This document shows positions 1 to 8,928 of a stretch of 64,000 nucleotides of DNA, piece by piece. How positions within the stretch are numbered: position 1 is the first letter of the stretch; each line of letters begins with the position of its first letter. Source of the DNA: an uncultured Methanobrevibacter sp. (GTDB lineage Archaea > Methanobacteriota > Methanobacteria > Methanobacteriales > Methanobacteriaceae). The DNA lies in contig NZ_CACZTX010000002.1 of NCBI RefSeq assembly GCF_902784195.1, positions 1 through 64,000 of the forward strand, in the 5' to 3' direction. A program made the translations under genes and the position numbers. Below the pieces are notes generated by a model that saw only the letters and a program-made list of their open reading frames with translations, did no database searches and was not told the DNA's origin.

Positions 1-238
<238 letters not shown>

Positions 239-435
239 TTGTTCGCTTGCTTTATTTTCTTTTTATTACTTAAGGAAAATATTTAGTTAATTTGAATTCC
301 TATGTGTTTATTACTTTTATGTAATGGGCAGTTAGGATTCGGTTTGGTGTATTCAGTTTGGGTGAAAATGTACGTTTATTTAAGATCATTTATTTTATGA
401 GTCAAATTATGTCTTGATTCTTCATAATCATATAG

Positions 436-560
436 GTTTGGCGGTCATAGCGATGGGGTTACACCTGGTCTCGTTTCGATCCCAGAAGTTAAGTCTTTTC
501 GCGTTTTGTTTGTGTACTATGGGTTTCGGTCTATGGGAATTTCATTTAGCTGCCAGCCTT
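436..560 (+). rRNA. 5S rRNA
   Basis: A GC-richer island of about 125 nt follows the 23S gene after a spacer of about 200 nt. It shows the archaeal 5S features GGCGGTCATAGCG near the 5' end, CCTGGTCTCGTTTCGATCCCAGAAG in the loop B/C region, and a 3' segment GCTGCCAGCC that pairs with the 5' end to form helix I. A T-run (TTTTTTTATC) follows directly and probably terminates the rRNA transcript. The ends are good to a few bases only. No tRNA gene is seen in the 23S-5S spacer. Confidence 0.88.
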
Positions 561-799
561 TTTTTATCTTTATTTCTTCAAATATTTTTTTAATTTATTA
601 AACTATAATTGAGAGTATATTTATATATTTTCAATAACATATTTTTTAATTACAGTATTAAATTAATTAAAGTTCATTATATTTTTTAACTTTTTTTAAA
701 AGGTTATTGCAATGAATATAGTTTATTTGATATTAAATTAATTTTAATTTACAATTATTTTCAATAATTATTTTTTTAACAGATAATAAAGGTTTTAAA
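561..799 (+). promoter_or_regulatory. AT-rich leader upstream of the cobalamin cluster
   Basis: This gene-free stretch separates 5S rRNA from cbiL. A plausible TATA element (TATATTTATATATTTTC) lies near 614-630, which would put transcription start around 650 and leave a long leader. I see no cobalamin-riboswitch-like GC-rich fold and no clear operator. A weak Shine-Dalgarno (AAAGGTTTT) precedes the cbiL start at 800. The promoter is an inference from sequence alone. Confidence 0.35.
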
Positions 800-1486
800 A
801 TGGAAAAGGGAACATTATACGGAGTAAGTATTGGGCCAGGAGATCCTGAGTTAATCACTGTAAAGGCAATGAATATTATATCAGAGTGCAAATATATAGC
901 AACACCTCATACAGGAACTGGTGATTCATTGGCATTATCAATTGTATCTCAAGCAACAGATTTATCCCAAAAGGAAATAATGTTTTTAGAGTTTCCAATG
1001 ACTAAGGATAAGGACATTTTAGCTGAAAGTCATAAAAATGCTGCAGAATCAATTGCTAAGGTTCTTGATGAAGGTGAAGATGTAGCCATGTTAAATTTAG
1101 GTGATGTAACTATCTTCTCAACATTTGCATATACAATGGACCAATTATTGGAAAAAGATTATGATGTAGAGGTCATTCCAGGAGTAACAAGCTTTTGTGC
1201 TTCAGCATCTAAATTAAGGATCGGATTGACTACAATGAATGATCCTTTACATATTATTCCTGCAACAGGAATAGACTTAAAGGAAGCTTTACAAATGCCT
1301 GGTTCTAAGGTACTGATGAAAATAGGTAGGTCAGTGCCTAAATTAATCGAAACATTGAGGGAATTAAATCTTCAGGATAATGTCTATGCAGTTGAAAACT
1401 GTGGTTTGGAAAATGAAAAGATCTATAATTCTTTAGATGAATTTGATGAAAATATGGGATATTTCACTATCGTCGTTGTAAAGTAA
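800..1486 (+). CDS. cbiL: Cobalt-factor II C20-methyltransferase CbiL
   Basis: This 228-residue protein is an SAM-dependent tetrapyrrole methylase that adds the C20 methyl group to cobalt-sirohydrochlorin (cobalt-factor II), the first methylation after cobalt insertion in anaerobic B12 synthesis. The SAM-binding loop SIGPGDPELIT sits at residues 10-20. The LGDVTIFST segment at about 100-108 and IPGVTSFCASASKL at about 126-139 are family-typical, and the length fits CbiL. It is the first gene of a same-strand cbi series, with 31 nt between its stop and the cbiD start. The alternative, another cobalamin methylase, is unlikely because CbiF and CbiH are separately identifiable downstream. Confidence 0.93.
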   Translation: MEKGTLYGVSIGPGDPELITVKAMNIISECKYIATPHTGTGDSLALSIVSQATDLSQKEIMFLEFPMTKDKDILAESHKNAAESIAKVLDEGEDVAMLNLGDVTIFSTFAYTMDQLLEKDYDVEVIPGVTSFCASASKLRIGLTTMNDPLHIIPATGIDLKEALQMPGSKVLMKIGRSVPKLIETLRELNLQDNVYAVENCGLENEKIYNSLDEFDENMGYFTIVVVK

Positions 1487-1517
1487 TTTAACTCATTAGT
1501 TTTATTGGGGATTTCAT

Positions 1518-2657
1518 ATGGCAGAAAAACGTTTGGTTAATCAAAAATTATTGCGTTGCGGTTATACAACAGGGACATGTGCAGCGGCAGCTTCTAAGGC
1601 GGCTGTGGCAATGCTCTTTAAACAGGAATCAATGGATTCTGTAGCAATCACAACACCTAATCAAACTGATCTCATAATAGATGTTTTAAACCCTCAGTTT
1701 AATGATAATGTTGCAAGCTGTTCTATTGAAAAGGATGGCGGTGATGACCCTGACATCACTAATGGAATATTGGTATCTTCCAAAGTGGCTTTATTGCCTG
1801 ATTCTTCAGAAATTATTATTGAAGGGGGAAAAGGAGTTGGAAAAGTAACCAAAGGTGGGTTAGATCAGCCAGTTGGTATGTCTGCTATAAACTCTGTTCC
1901 TCGAAAAATGATAAAGGATTCATTAAATGAATTGGCGATGCAATTTAATTATAGTGGAGGCTTTCATGTTTTAATTTCTGTACCGGAGGGTGAAGAAATA
2001 GCAAAGAAAACTTTCAACCCTGAATTAGGTATAGTTGGGGGCATTTCAATTTTGGGTACAACAGGTATTGTTGAGCCAATGAGTGCCAAGGCATTAGCCG
2101 ATTCAATTAAAGTTGAAATAAGTGTCATTGCTGCAGAAAGCAATGAGTCCATACTTATATTCTTAGGTAATTTTGGTAAAAAGTTCACAGAAGAGGATTT
2201 GAATTTATCAACAAAACCTGGAATAATGTGCAGTAATTTCATTGATGTTGCATTGGATAGTTCTGTTGAATTTGGGTTCAAGAATATTCTTTTAGTTGGC
2301 CATATAGGCAAATTTGTAAAACTGGGAATAGGAATGTTTAACACCCACTCACATAATGGTGATGGTAGGATAGAAACACTATTGTCCTGTGCGTTGGATG
2401 CAGGTGCAAATATTGAAATCCTAAAAGAGATTCAAAAATGTGTAACTACTAATGCAGTATTGGATATCCTATATGAAAATGACTTATTGGATAAGACTAT
2501 GGAAATCTTAAATGAGAGAATACAACATAATATTGATAGAAGAGTTCCAGATGACATCAATGTTGGATTCATATGCTTTGCAAATACGGGAGAGTATTCT
2601 GGAGTTTTATTTGAAAGTGAAAATGTAGATGATCTTAAAAGATTATGGAAAAAATAA
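1518..2657 (+). CDS. cbiD: Cobalt-precorrin-5B C1-methyltransferase CbiD
   Basis: CbiD (379 residues) methylates C1 of cobalt-precorrin-5B in the anaerobic corrin pathway and is not related to the CbiL/F/H methylases. The hallmark N-terminal CGYTTGTCAAAASKA is at residues 14-28, KDGGDDPDITNG at 72-83, the glycine-rich EGGKGVGKVTKGGLDQPVG at 102-120, and HSHNGDGRIETL lies in the C-terminal third. A GGGGAT Shine-Dalgarno precedes the ATG. Long open frames on the opposite strand here are shadows. Its place between cbiL and cbiF agrees with the assignment. Confidence 0.95.
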   Translation: MAEKRLVNQKLLRCGYTTGTCAAAASKAAVAMLFKQESMDSVAITTPNQTDLIIDVLNPQFNDNVASCSIEKDGGDDPDITNGILVSSKVALLPDSSEIIIEGGKGVGKVTKGGLDQPVGMSAINSVPRKMIKDSLNELAMQFNYSGGFHVLISVPEGEEIAKKTFNPELGIVGGISILGTTGIVEPMSAKALADSIKVEISVIAAESNESILIFLGNFGKKFTEEDLNLSTKPGIMCSNFIDVALDSSVEFGFKNILLVGHIGKFVKLGIGMFNTHSHNGDGRIETLLSCALDAGANIEILKEIQKCVTTNAVLDILYENDLLDKTMEILNERIQHNIDRRVPDDINVGFICFANTGEYSGVLFESENVDDLKRLWKK

Positions 2658-2750
2658 AAATTAACTAACTTTAAAGAAGGTTTATTTATCAAAATTTTAT
2701 TTATAAGAATGTTTATTTGATGATTATTTGAAATTATGGAGGAATAAATA

Positions 2751-3506
2751 ATGATTCATTTTGTTGGAGCAGGAAGTGGAGCTGTTGATTTAATAACTAT
2801 AAGGGGAGCAGAACTCCTAAAGGAAGCAGATGTAATAATATATGCAGGTTCATTAGTCAATCCTGATTTGTTAAATTATGCTAAGGATTCATGTGAAATT
2901 TATGACAGTGCTAAAATGACTTTAGATGAAGTCTTGGAAAAGATGTTTGAAGCTGAAAAGGAAAATAAGATGACTGTCCGTTTGCACACTGGTGATTCAA
3001 GTATTTATGGTGCAATCCGTGAACAGATGGACCGTTTAGACGAAGAAGGAATTTCCTATGATGTTTGCCCTGGAGTTTCAAGCTTTTGTGGTGCAGCGGC
3101 AGCATTGAAAGCAGAATATACCTTGCCTGATGTTAGCCAAAGTGTAATAATCACTCGTATGGCCGGTAGAACTCCAGTTCCAGAAAAAGAAAGCATTGCA
3201 TCATTTGCAGAACATGGGGCAACTATGGTTATTTTCTTAAGTACCGGTCTCCTTAAGGACTTATCTAAAGAGCTTGTAAAAGGAAAATATACTGAAAACA
3301 CTCCTGCAGCAATCGTTTATAAGGCAACCTGGCCAGATGAAAAGGTTATGCGTTGTACTGTTGGAACATTATATGAAACTGCAAAGGAAAACAACATTAC
3401 AAAAACAGCTTTAATAATTGTTGGAGATGTTTTAGACAGTGAATATTCCTTATCACGTCTTTATGCTGATGATTTTTCAACAGAATTCAGACAAGCTAAA
3501 AAATAA
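2751..3506 (+). CDS. cbiF: Cobalt-precorrin-4 C11-methyltransferase CbiF
   Basis: This 251-residue SAM-dependent methylase acts at C11 of cobalt-precorrin-4. The N-terminus FVGAGSGAVDLITIRG (4-19) is the CbiF/CobM version of the SAM loop, followed by DVIIYAGSLVNPDLL (27-41), which is characteristic of this subfamily. HTGDSSIYGAIREQM lies at about 79-93 and CPGVSSFCGAAAALK at 106-120. A strong Shine-Dalgarno (GGAGGAATAA) precedes the start. It is separated from cbiD by 93 nt and from cbiG by 47 nt, so one transcript is plausible. Confidence 0.95.
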   Translation: MIHFVGAGSGAVDLITIRGAELLKEADVIIYAGSLVNPDLLNYAKDSCEIYDSAKMTLDEVLEKMFEAEKENKMTVRLHTGDSSIYGAIREQMDRLDEEGISYDVCPGVSSFCGAAAALKAEYTLPDVSQSVIITRMAGRTPVPEKESIASFAEHGATMVIFLSTGLLKDLSKELVKGKYTENTPAAIVYKATWPDEKVMRCTVGTLYETAKENNITKTALIIVGDVLDSEYSLSRLYADDFSTEFRQAKK

Positions 3507-3553
3507 ATTTGTAGTAATTTCAAGCTAATATGCTTGAATCTGTGAGGTTAAGA

Positions 3554-4576
3554 ATGAAAGTATCAATTATTGCGTTTACAGATAATGGTATGGAAATTGC
3601 ATATAAATTATCAAATTCATTATCTGAAGCTAATGATGTGGATTTTGCTAGGTGTGGAAAAGGAGCTTTGTCCACTTGGACAGAGGAACATTTCTCTACT
3701 AATGATGCCTTAATTTTCATAGGTGCAATAGGAATAGCACTTAGGGCAATCGCTCCCTACATCAAGACAAAAACAAAAGATCCTGCTGTAGTTGTAGTGG
3801 ATGAATTGGGACAGTTTTCTATACCTATTCTCTCTGGACATATTGGGGGAGCTAATGAATTGGCACTTCAAATAGCTGAGGATTTAGGTTCTATTCCAGT
3901 AATCACAACTGCCACTGATATCAATAAGGTATTTGCAGTGGATACTTGGGCAAAAAGTCAGGGATTACAGATTTTAAATCCGCAATGCATTAAATTGGTT
4001 TCATCTAAGTTACTAAAGGGAGAATCTGTACATGTCAAATCAGATTATCCCATTCAAGGAAATTTGCCTAAGAATGTTTATCTTAATGATTTAGAAGATT
4101 CCAATGTAGGATACGATGTGATAATCACTCATAAAGATTTAGAAAATGAACGTAAGAATGATACATTATTATTAGTCCCACAAATCATTACAGTTGGCAT
4201 TGGATGTAGAAAAGACATAAGCTTTGAATCGGTAGAAAGCTCCATTTTAAATATATTGAAAAGTGAAAATTATCATATTTTGTCTATAAATGCTTTGGCA
4301 AGCATTGATAAAAAGGCTAATGAAAAAGGAATCTTAGAATTTGCTAAGAAATATGATTTGCCATTTAATACTTATAGTGCAGAGGAACTAAACAGTCTTG
4401 AAGGAGACTTTACAAAGTCTGAATTTGTTAAAAGTGTTGTGGAAGTGGATAATGTCTGTGAACGTTCCGCAATTATGGAAAGCAATGGAAAATTGATTAG
4501 GAGTAAAGACACTTGTGATGGAGCAGGTGTGACTGTTGCTTTAGCAATAAATGACCCAAATATTTCTTGGGAATAA
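3554..4576 (+). CDS. cbiG: Cobalt-precorrin-5A hydrolase CbiG
   Basis: CbiG opens the delta-lactone ring of cobalt-precorrin-5A and releases the C20 fragment as acetaldehyde. The product shows FIGAIGIALRAIAPYIKTKTKDPAVVVVDELG and LSGHIGGANELA in the N-terminal half, followed by the C-terminal domain with TVGIGCRKDISFE. I place the start at ATG 3554 (340 residues, MKVSIIAF) because GAGGTT lies 5-9 nt upstream. The in-frame ATG at 3530 would add eight residues but has no Shine-Dalgarno. It sits between cbiF and cbiH as in other anaerobic clusters. Confidence 0.92.
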   Translation: MKVSIIAFTDNGMEIAYKLSNSLSEANDVDFARCGKGALSTWTEEHFSTNDALIFIGAIGIALRAIAPYIKTKTKDPAVVVVDELGQFSIPILSGHIGGANELALQIAEDLGSIPVITTATDINKVFAVDTWAKSQGLQILNPQCIKLVSSKLLKGESVHVKSDYPIQGNLPKNVYLNDLEDSNVGYDVIITHKDLENERKNDTLLLVPQIITVGIGCRKDISFESVESSILNILKSENYHILSINALASIDKKANEKGILEFAKKYDLPFNTYSAEELNSLEGDFTKSEFVKSVVEVDNVCERSAIMESNGKLIRSKDTCDGAGVTVALAINDPNISWE

Positions 4577-4578
4577 TA

Positions 4579-4626
4579 ATTCAATAATAATATAATTCAA
4601 TAATAATATAATTCAATAATAATATA
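4579..4626 (+). repeat. 16-bp tandem repeat, three copies, between cbiG and cbiH
   Basis: The unit ATTCAATAATAATATA occurs three times head to tail (4579-4594, 4595-4610, 4611-4626), then degenerates into similar AT sequence up to about 4650. It begins directly behind the cbiG stop codon. Slippage-prone AT repeats of this kind vary in copy number between strains. No function can be read from the sequence. Confidence 0.85.
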
Positions 4627-4721
4627 ATTTAATAATTTAATATATTCAATAAAAGTTAATTCATAATTATAATTTAATAATAATATTAAAATCATAAGGT
4701 GTCTATTGGAGGAAATAATTT

Positions 4722-5453
4722 ATGAAATGTGTATCTGTAGTGGGTATTGGTCCTGGAAATGAGTTATACCTTAGCATTGCTGCTAAAGAGACTCTTGAGG
4801 ATTCAGATTTGATTGTAGGTTATAAAAAATATGTAGAACTTGTAGAAGAGTACTTGCCTGAAAAAGAGTATTTGTACACTGGAATGACAAAAGAGGTGGA
4901 CCGTTGTAAGATGGCATTGGAAAAGGCAGCAGAGGGAAATGCAGTATCTGTAGTCTGCAGTGGAGATGCTGGAGTGTATGGTATGGCAGGTCTGGTCTAT
5001 GAACTCTCAGTTGACTATCCTGATGTTGAAATTGATATTGTTCCAGGTATTAGTGCTGTTTTAAGTGGATCTGCAGTTTTAGGTGCTCCAATAGGTCATG
5101 ACTTTGCTGTAATCAGTTTATCAGATTTATTAACCCCTTGGGAATTGATTGAAAAAAGATTGGCATTAGCTGGTGAAGGAGATTTCTGTATTTGCCTTTA
5201 TAATCCTTCAAGTCATAAAAGAAAGGATTACTTGAAAAAGGCATGTGAAATCTTATTGAAATTCAAAGGTGAAGACACTATTTGTGGATATGTTAGAAAC
5301 ATCGGTAGAGATGGTGAAGAATATCATATCACTAACCTTTTAGAGCTTAAGGACACAGAAGTGGATATGTTTACCACAGTTTTCATTGGAAATGCCAATA
5401 CAAAAGTCATTGATGATAAAATGGTAACACCTAGAGGTTATAAAGGTGTATAA
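4722..5453 (+). CDS. cbiH: Cobalt-precorrin-3 C17-methyltransferase CbiH
   Basis: CbiH (243 residues) methylates C17 and contracts the ring of cobalt-factor III/cobalt-precorrin-3. The SAM loop VVGIGPGNELYLS is at about 5-17, and LIVGYKKYVELVEEYLP is the CbiH/CobJ-type continuation. VCSGDAGVYGMAGL, VPGISAVLSGSAVLGAPIGHDFAVISLSDLLTPW and FCICLYNPSSHKRKDYL are diagnostic of the C17 subfamily. A Shine-Dalgarno GGAGGAAAT precedes the ATG. A 145-nt AT-rich gap with the tandem repeat separates it from cbiG, so a second internal promoter is possible. Confidence 0.95.
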   Translation: MKCVSVVGIGPGNELYLSIAAKETLEDSDLIVGYKKYVELVEEYLPEKEYLYTGMTKEVDRCKMALEKAAEGNAVSVVCSGDAGVYGMAGLVYELSVDYPDVEIDIVPGISAVLSGSAVLGAPIGHDFAVISLSDLLTPWELIEKRLALAGEGDFCICLYNPSSHKRKDYLKKACEILLKFKGEDTICGYVRNIGRDGEEYHITNLLELKDTEVDMFTTVFIGNANTKVIDDKMVTPRGYKGV

Positions 5454-5572
5454 ATGATATAAATTTATAAAAGGATAAAAATTTATAAAAGTTATAATTA
5501 TTATATTAATTAATAAATTATCAAATTAGAATATTATTTAACTAATGAGTTCTCTTAATTAGAGGTGTGGAT

Positions 5573-6325
5573 ATGCACAAAATTGTTTTATTTGGAGGAA
5601 CTACTGAAGGACGTTTATTAACTGAATTCTTATCTCAAAATAAGATTCCTGCTATAGTTTGTGTTGCTACAGAATACGGGGAGAAAGTATTGGAATATGA
5701 ACCTCCTGTCATTGTTCAGCCTAAAAGATTAAAGCCTGACCCTATGAGAAAACTATTTGAAGAAGAGAAGACGGAATTTGTTTTTGATGCTACACATCCT
5801 TATGCTACAGAAATCAGCAAACACATTAAGGAGATTTGTGAGGAACAGAATATTGAATACATTAGAGTCTTAAGAGAATCAATTGAGATTGAAGATGCTG
5901 TAAAAGTATCCAGTATGGAAGAATTGATTGATTATCTTAACACTACTGAAGGATTGATTTTTTCTTCAATGGGGGCGAAAGAGGCTCCTGCGTTAACAGA
6001 GGTGGAAAACTTCCAGGAAAGGGTTTATTTAAGAATGTTGCCTTCACCAGAAGGAATGAAGCAATGCCTTGAATTAGGTTACCCTATGAAAAACCTTTGC
6101 GGAATGCAAGGTCCTTTTTCTAAGGAATTCAATATGGCACAATTCAAGGAAATTGGTGCAGGCATACTTATAACTAAAGAATCTGGTAATGTTGGAGGTT
6201 TTTTAGAAAAGACAGATGCTGCAAAGGAATGTGGCATGGAAGTTGTCGTTTTATCCAGATTAGTTAATGAAGAGGGTATTAGTGTAGAAGAAGCTAAAGA
6301 CACCATTAGGAGTAAATGCTTATGA
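5573..6325 (+). CDS. cbiJ: Cobalt-precorrin-6A reductase CbiJ
   Basis: CbiJ reduces the C18-C19 double bond of cobalt-precorrin-6A with a nicotinamide cofactor. The N-terminal IVLFGGTTEGRLL and the later FDATHPYATEISKHI are hallmark motifs, followed by ITKESGNVGGFLEKTDAA near the C-terminus. The preferred start is ATG 5573 (250 residues) because AGAGGTG (5561-5567) lies at proper spacing. The upstream GTG at 5567 overlaps that Shine-Dalgarno and is unlikely. The stop codon overlaps the start of cbiET in an ATGA arrangement, implying translational coupling. Confidence 0.93.
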   Translation: MHKIVLFGGTTEGRLLTEFLSQNKIPAIVCVATEYGEKVLEYEPPVIVQPKRLKPDPMRKLFEEEKTEFVFDATHPYATEISKHIKEICEEQNIEYIRVLRESIEIEDAVKVSSMEELIDYLNTTEGLIFSSMGAKEAPALTEVENFQERVYLRMLPSPEGMKQCLELGYPMKNLCGMQGPFSKEFNMAQFKEIGAGILITKESGNVGGFLEKTDAAKECGMEVVVLSRLVNEEGISVEEAKDTIRSKCL

Positions 6326-7512
6326 AGGAAATCAATATTATTGGAATGGGTATGAGTGAAAAAACCATCACTGCTGAAGCTTTGGAGTTGATTATTGAAG
6401 CCGATATTTTATTAGGGGCTAAACGATTAATCAATGAGTTTTCTCACATGAAAAAACCTAGTTATAATGCTTATTTATCTGATGATATACTTGAGATAAT
6501 AGAAAAGACAGATGCAGAAAAAATAGCTATCCTAGTTTCTGGAGATGTTGGCTTTTATAGTGCAGCTGAGAAATTATTGGATGTCTTAACGGATTATAAT
6601 CCTAATTTAGTTTCTGGAATATCCTCTGTATCATACTTTTTTGCAAAATGCAGTCTTCCTTGGAAAGATGCAAATTTGATAAGCTGTCATGGGCTTGATA
6701 CTAATATTGTTTCATCAGTTCGAAGAAATAGGTACACTTTTGCTTTAACAGGCAAAAATATTCCAGAATTGCAGAAAGAATTGGTTAAATATGGATTCGG
6801 TGATTTGAAGGTTTGGATTGGTGAGAATTTGGGCTCAGATGAAGAGTCCATTCAAGAATCCAAGATAGCTAATTTGGCTGGAATGGAATTCAGTTCTCTA
6901 ACTGTTTTGATTATAGAAAATCCTGATTTTGATTCAAGAATCAGAACTGGAATTCCAGATGATGAATTCATTAGAGGAAAAGTCCCAATGACAAAGTCAG
7001 AAGTTCGAGCTGTATGCTTGTCTAAGCTATCAATTAATCCTGATGATGTGGCTTATGATATTGGCTGTGGAACCGGTTCTGTAACAATTGAAATGGCGTT
7101 TTCAGCATATGAAGGAAAGGTTTATGCCTTTGACAAGAATGAAGAGGCAATTGCATTGTTAAATCAAAATTGCCAAAAGTTCCACTTGGATAATGTGGAG
7201 GCGCTATGTGGATTGGCACCAGAATGCCTAAAGGATTTGCCTGTTCCGAATGTGGCATTTATTGGAGGAAGCTCTGGAAATATGGGAGAAATTGTCAGTT
7301 ATCTTTATGGAATTAATGATAAAATGAAATTTGTCATAACTGCAGTGACTATTGAAAGTGCAATGGCTGGATTGGAATCCTTAAAGAATGTTGGAATAAA
7401 TGGGGATATTGTTCAAGTTGCAGTTTCAAAAGGCAGACAAATCGGTGACTTGCATATGCTAATGGCTCAAAATCCTATATTCATTATTAGTGGAAGTGGT
7501 GCTCATGAATAG
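6322..7512 (+). CDS. cbiET: Fused CbiE-CbiT: cobalt-precorrin C5/C15-methyltransferase and decarboxylase
   Basis: One 396-residue frame joins two enzymes. Residues 1 to about 195 are the CbiE tetrapyrrole methylase (C5 methylation). About 205-396 are CbiT (C15 methylation and C12 side-chain decarboxylation), recognised by IPDDEFIRGKVPMTKSEVRA and the Rossmann SAM motif DIGCGTGSVTIEMA near 247-260. Start 6322 is chosen because it makes an ATGA overlap with the cbiJ stop and has AGGAG at 6308-6312; ATG 6316 is also in frame but is too close. The CbiE loop reads GMGMSEKTIT instead of the usual GxGPGD. In Methanothermobacter CbiT is a separate protein, so the fusion is notable. Confidence 0.9.
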   Translation: MKEINIIGMGMSEKTITAEALELIIEADILLGAKRLINEFSHMKKPSYNAYLSDDILEIIEKTDAEKIAILVSGDVGFYSAAEKLLDVLTDYNPNLVSGISSVSYFFAKCSLPWKDANLISCHGLDTNIVSSVRRNRYTFALTGKNIPELQKELVKYGFGDLKVWIGENLGSDEESIQESKIANLAGMEFSSLTVLIIENPDFDSRIRTGIPDDEFIRGKVPMTKSEVRAVCLSKLSINPDDVAYDIGCGTGSVTIEMAFSAYEGKVYAFDKNEEAIALLNQNCQKFHLDNVEALCGLAPECLKDLPVPNVAFIGGSSGNMGEIVSYLYGINDKMKFVITAVTIESAMAGLESLKNVGINGDIVQVAVSKGRQIGDLHMLMAQNPIFIISGSGAHE

Positions 7513-8857
7513 AATTTTGATTTCAGGAACCAACAGTAACTGTGGAAAGACAACAATAACTATGGCTTTGCTTGCAGCATTCCAAAATAGAGGTTTGGAA
7601 ATCGCTTCCTTCAAATCAGGTCCTGATTATATTGACCCAATGTTCCATCGTAAGGTCTTTAATGTAGAGACTCATAATTTGGATCCTTACTTTTCAACTG
7701 AGCAAATGTTATGTGACCAATTCATTAGAAATTGCGGTAAGGACTTAAGCATAATTGAAGGAGCTATGGGCTTTTATGATGGAATCGGTGTTGAAGGCAG
7801 AGCAAGTGCTTGGGAAGTTGCTAAATCCATTAAAGCTCCTGCAGTTCTTATTATTGATGCTAAAGGAATGAGCAATTCTGCAGCAGCAATCATAAAAGGT
7901 TTCAAGGAATTCAAGGAAGAAAGCATGGTTGAAGGAGTAATATTCAATGGGATTTCTCCTATGTTGTATCCTCTTTTAAGGGATATTGTCCAAAAAGAAG
8001 GCATTAAGGCCTATGGTTTCTTGCCTAGAGAAGAGAAGTATTCCATTGGAAGCAGAAACTTAGGATTGATCACTGCAGATGAAATTGAAGACATTAAAGA
8101 GAAAATAAATGGTCTTAGGGAATTGGCAGAGAAATACATTGATTTGGATGGATTGTTTGAATTGGCTAAATCAGCTCCAGTCCTTGAAGCAAGTGATGAT
8201 TTTAAAGAGTTGATTCAAAGCAGCAAAACTGATTACAACGAAGCTAAAACTCGAATAGCAGTTTCTCGTGATAATGCCTTTTGCTTTATGTATAAGGAAA
8301 ACATTGAAATATTGGAAGATTTAGGATGTGAAGTAGTCTATTTCAGCCCATTGGAAGATGAAGAGCTTCCTAAAGATATTTCTGGATTATATTTATGTGG
8401 AGGTTATCCTGAACTATATACCGAAGAATTGTCTAAAAATAGGAAATTATGTGATGAAATTAAAGACATAATAGAAAGGGGAATTCCTACAATAGCTGAA
8501 TGTGGAGGTTTCATGTATTTGCATGATTCCATTGAAGAAATCCCTATGGTTGGATTTATCAAGGGGAATTGTATAAAAACCGACAAATTGCAAAGATTTG
8601 GCTATATTGAAATCACTGCTTTGGAAGATAATCTCTTATGCAAAAAGGATGATAGCATCAGAGTGCATGAATTCCATTATTATGATAGTGAAAACTGTGG
8701 AGAAGCATTTATGGCTAAAAAGGCATCCAATGGTTTGGAATATCTTTGCTGTCACGGTTCTGACAGTCTTTATGCAGGTTTCCCACATATTTATCTTCCT
8801 GCAAATCCTGATTTTGCAAAGTCTTTTGTGGATAATGCAAGGAAATGGAAAGGTTAA
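7505..8857 (+). CDS. cbiA: Cobyrinic acid a,c-diamide synthase CbiA
   Basis: This is a glutamine- and ATP-dependent amidase acting on the a and c side chains of cobyrinic acid. The N-terminal dethiobiotin-synthetase-like ATPase domain carries the P-loop GTNSNCGKTTIT (about 6-17), SGPDYIDPMFHRKV and EGAMGFYDG. The C-terminal class I glutaminase-like domain has AECGGFMYL with the nucleophilic Cys and HEFHYYDSENCG. ATG 7505 (450 residues) overlaps the cbiET stop by 8 nt, with GGAAGTGGTG upstream. CfbB of coenzyme F430 synthesis is a close homologue, but the cbi context favours CbiA. An overlapping plus-strand frame at 8598-8873 is a shadow. Confidence 0.88.
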   Translation: MNRILISGTNSNCGKTTITMALLAAFQNRGLEIASFKSGPDYIDPMFHRKVFNVETHNLDPYFSTEQMLCDQFIRNCGKDLSIIEGAMGFYDGIGVEGRASAWEVAKSIKAPAVLIIDAKGMSNSAAAIIKGFKEFKEESMVEGVIFNGISPMLYPLLRDIVQKEGIKAYGFLPREEKYSIGSRNLGLITADEIEDIKEKINGLRELAEKYIDLDGLFELAKSAPVLEASDDFKELIQSSKTDYNEAKTRIAVSRDNAFCFMYKENIEILEDLGCEVVYFSPLEDEELPKDISGLYLCGGYPELYTEELSKNRKLCDEIKDIIERGIPTIAECGGFMYLHDSIEEIPMVGFIKGNCIKTDKLQRFGYIEITALEDNLLCKKDDSIRVHEFHYYDSENCGEAFMAKKASNGLEYLCCHGSDSLYAGFPHIYLPANPDFAKSFVDNARKWKG

Positions 8858-8928
8858 AATTTATATTTATTAGTAGTTAATTAATTATGTAATTTAGTAG
8901 TTATTCATTGTAAAATTGAAGTGATAGT

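Noticed and set aside
239-435. tRNA gene in the 23S-5S spacer
   Set aside because: No T-loop GGTTCAAATC-like sequence or acceptor-stem pairing is found.
561-799. Cobalamin riboswitch before the cbi genes
   Set aside because: The region is AT-rich without the B12-box-type conserved GC-rich sequence, and such riboswitches are not expected in archaea.
1964-2344. Long minus-strand frame inside cbiD
   Set aside because: It lies entirely within a gene with full-length family motifs and has no Shine-Dalgarno or own composition.
8598-8873. Plus-strand 91-residue frame overlapping the end of cbiA
   Set aside because: It is a shifted frame over the CbiA glutaminase domain with no ribosome-binding site.
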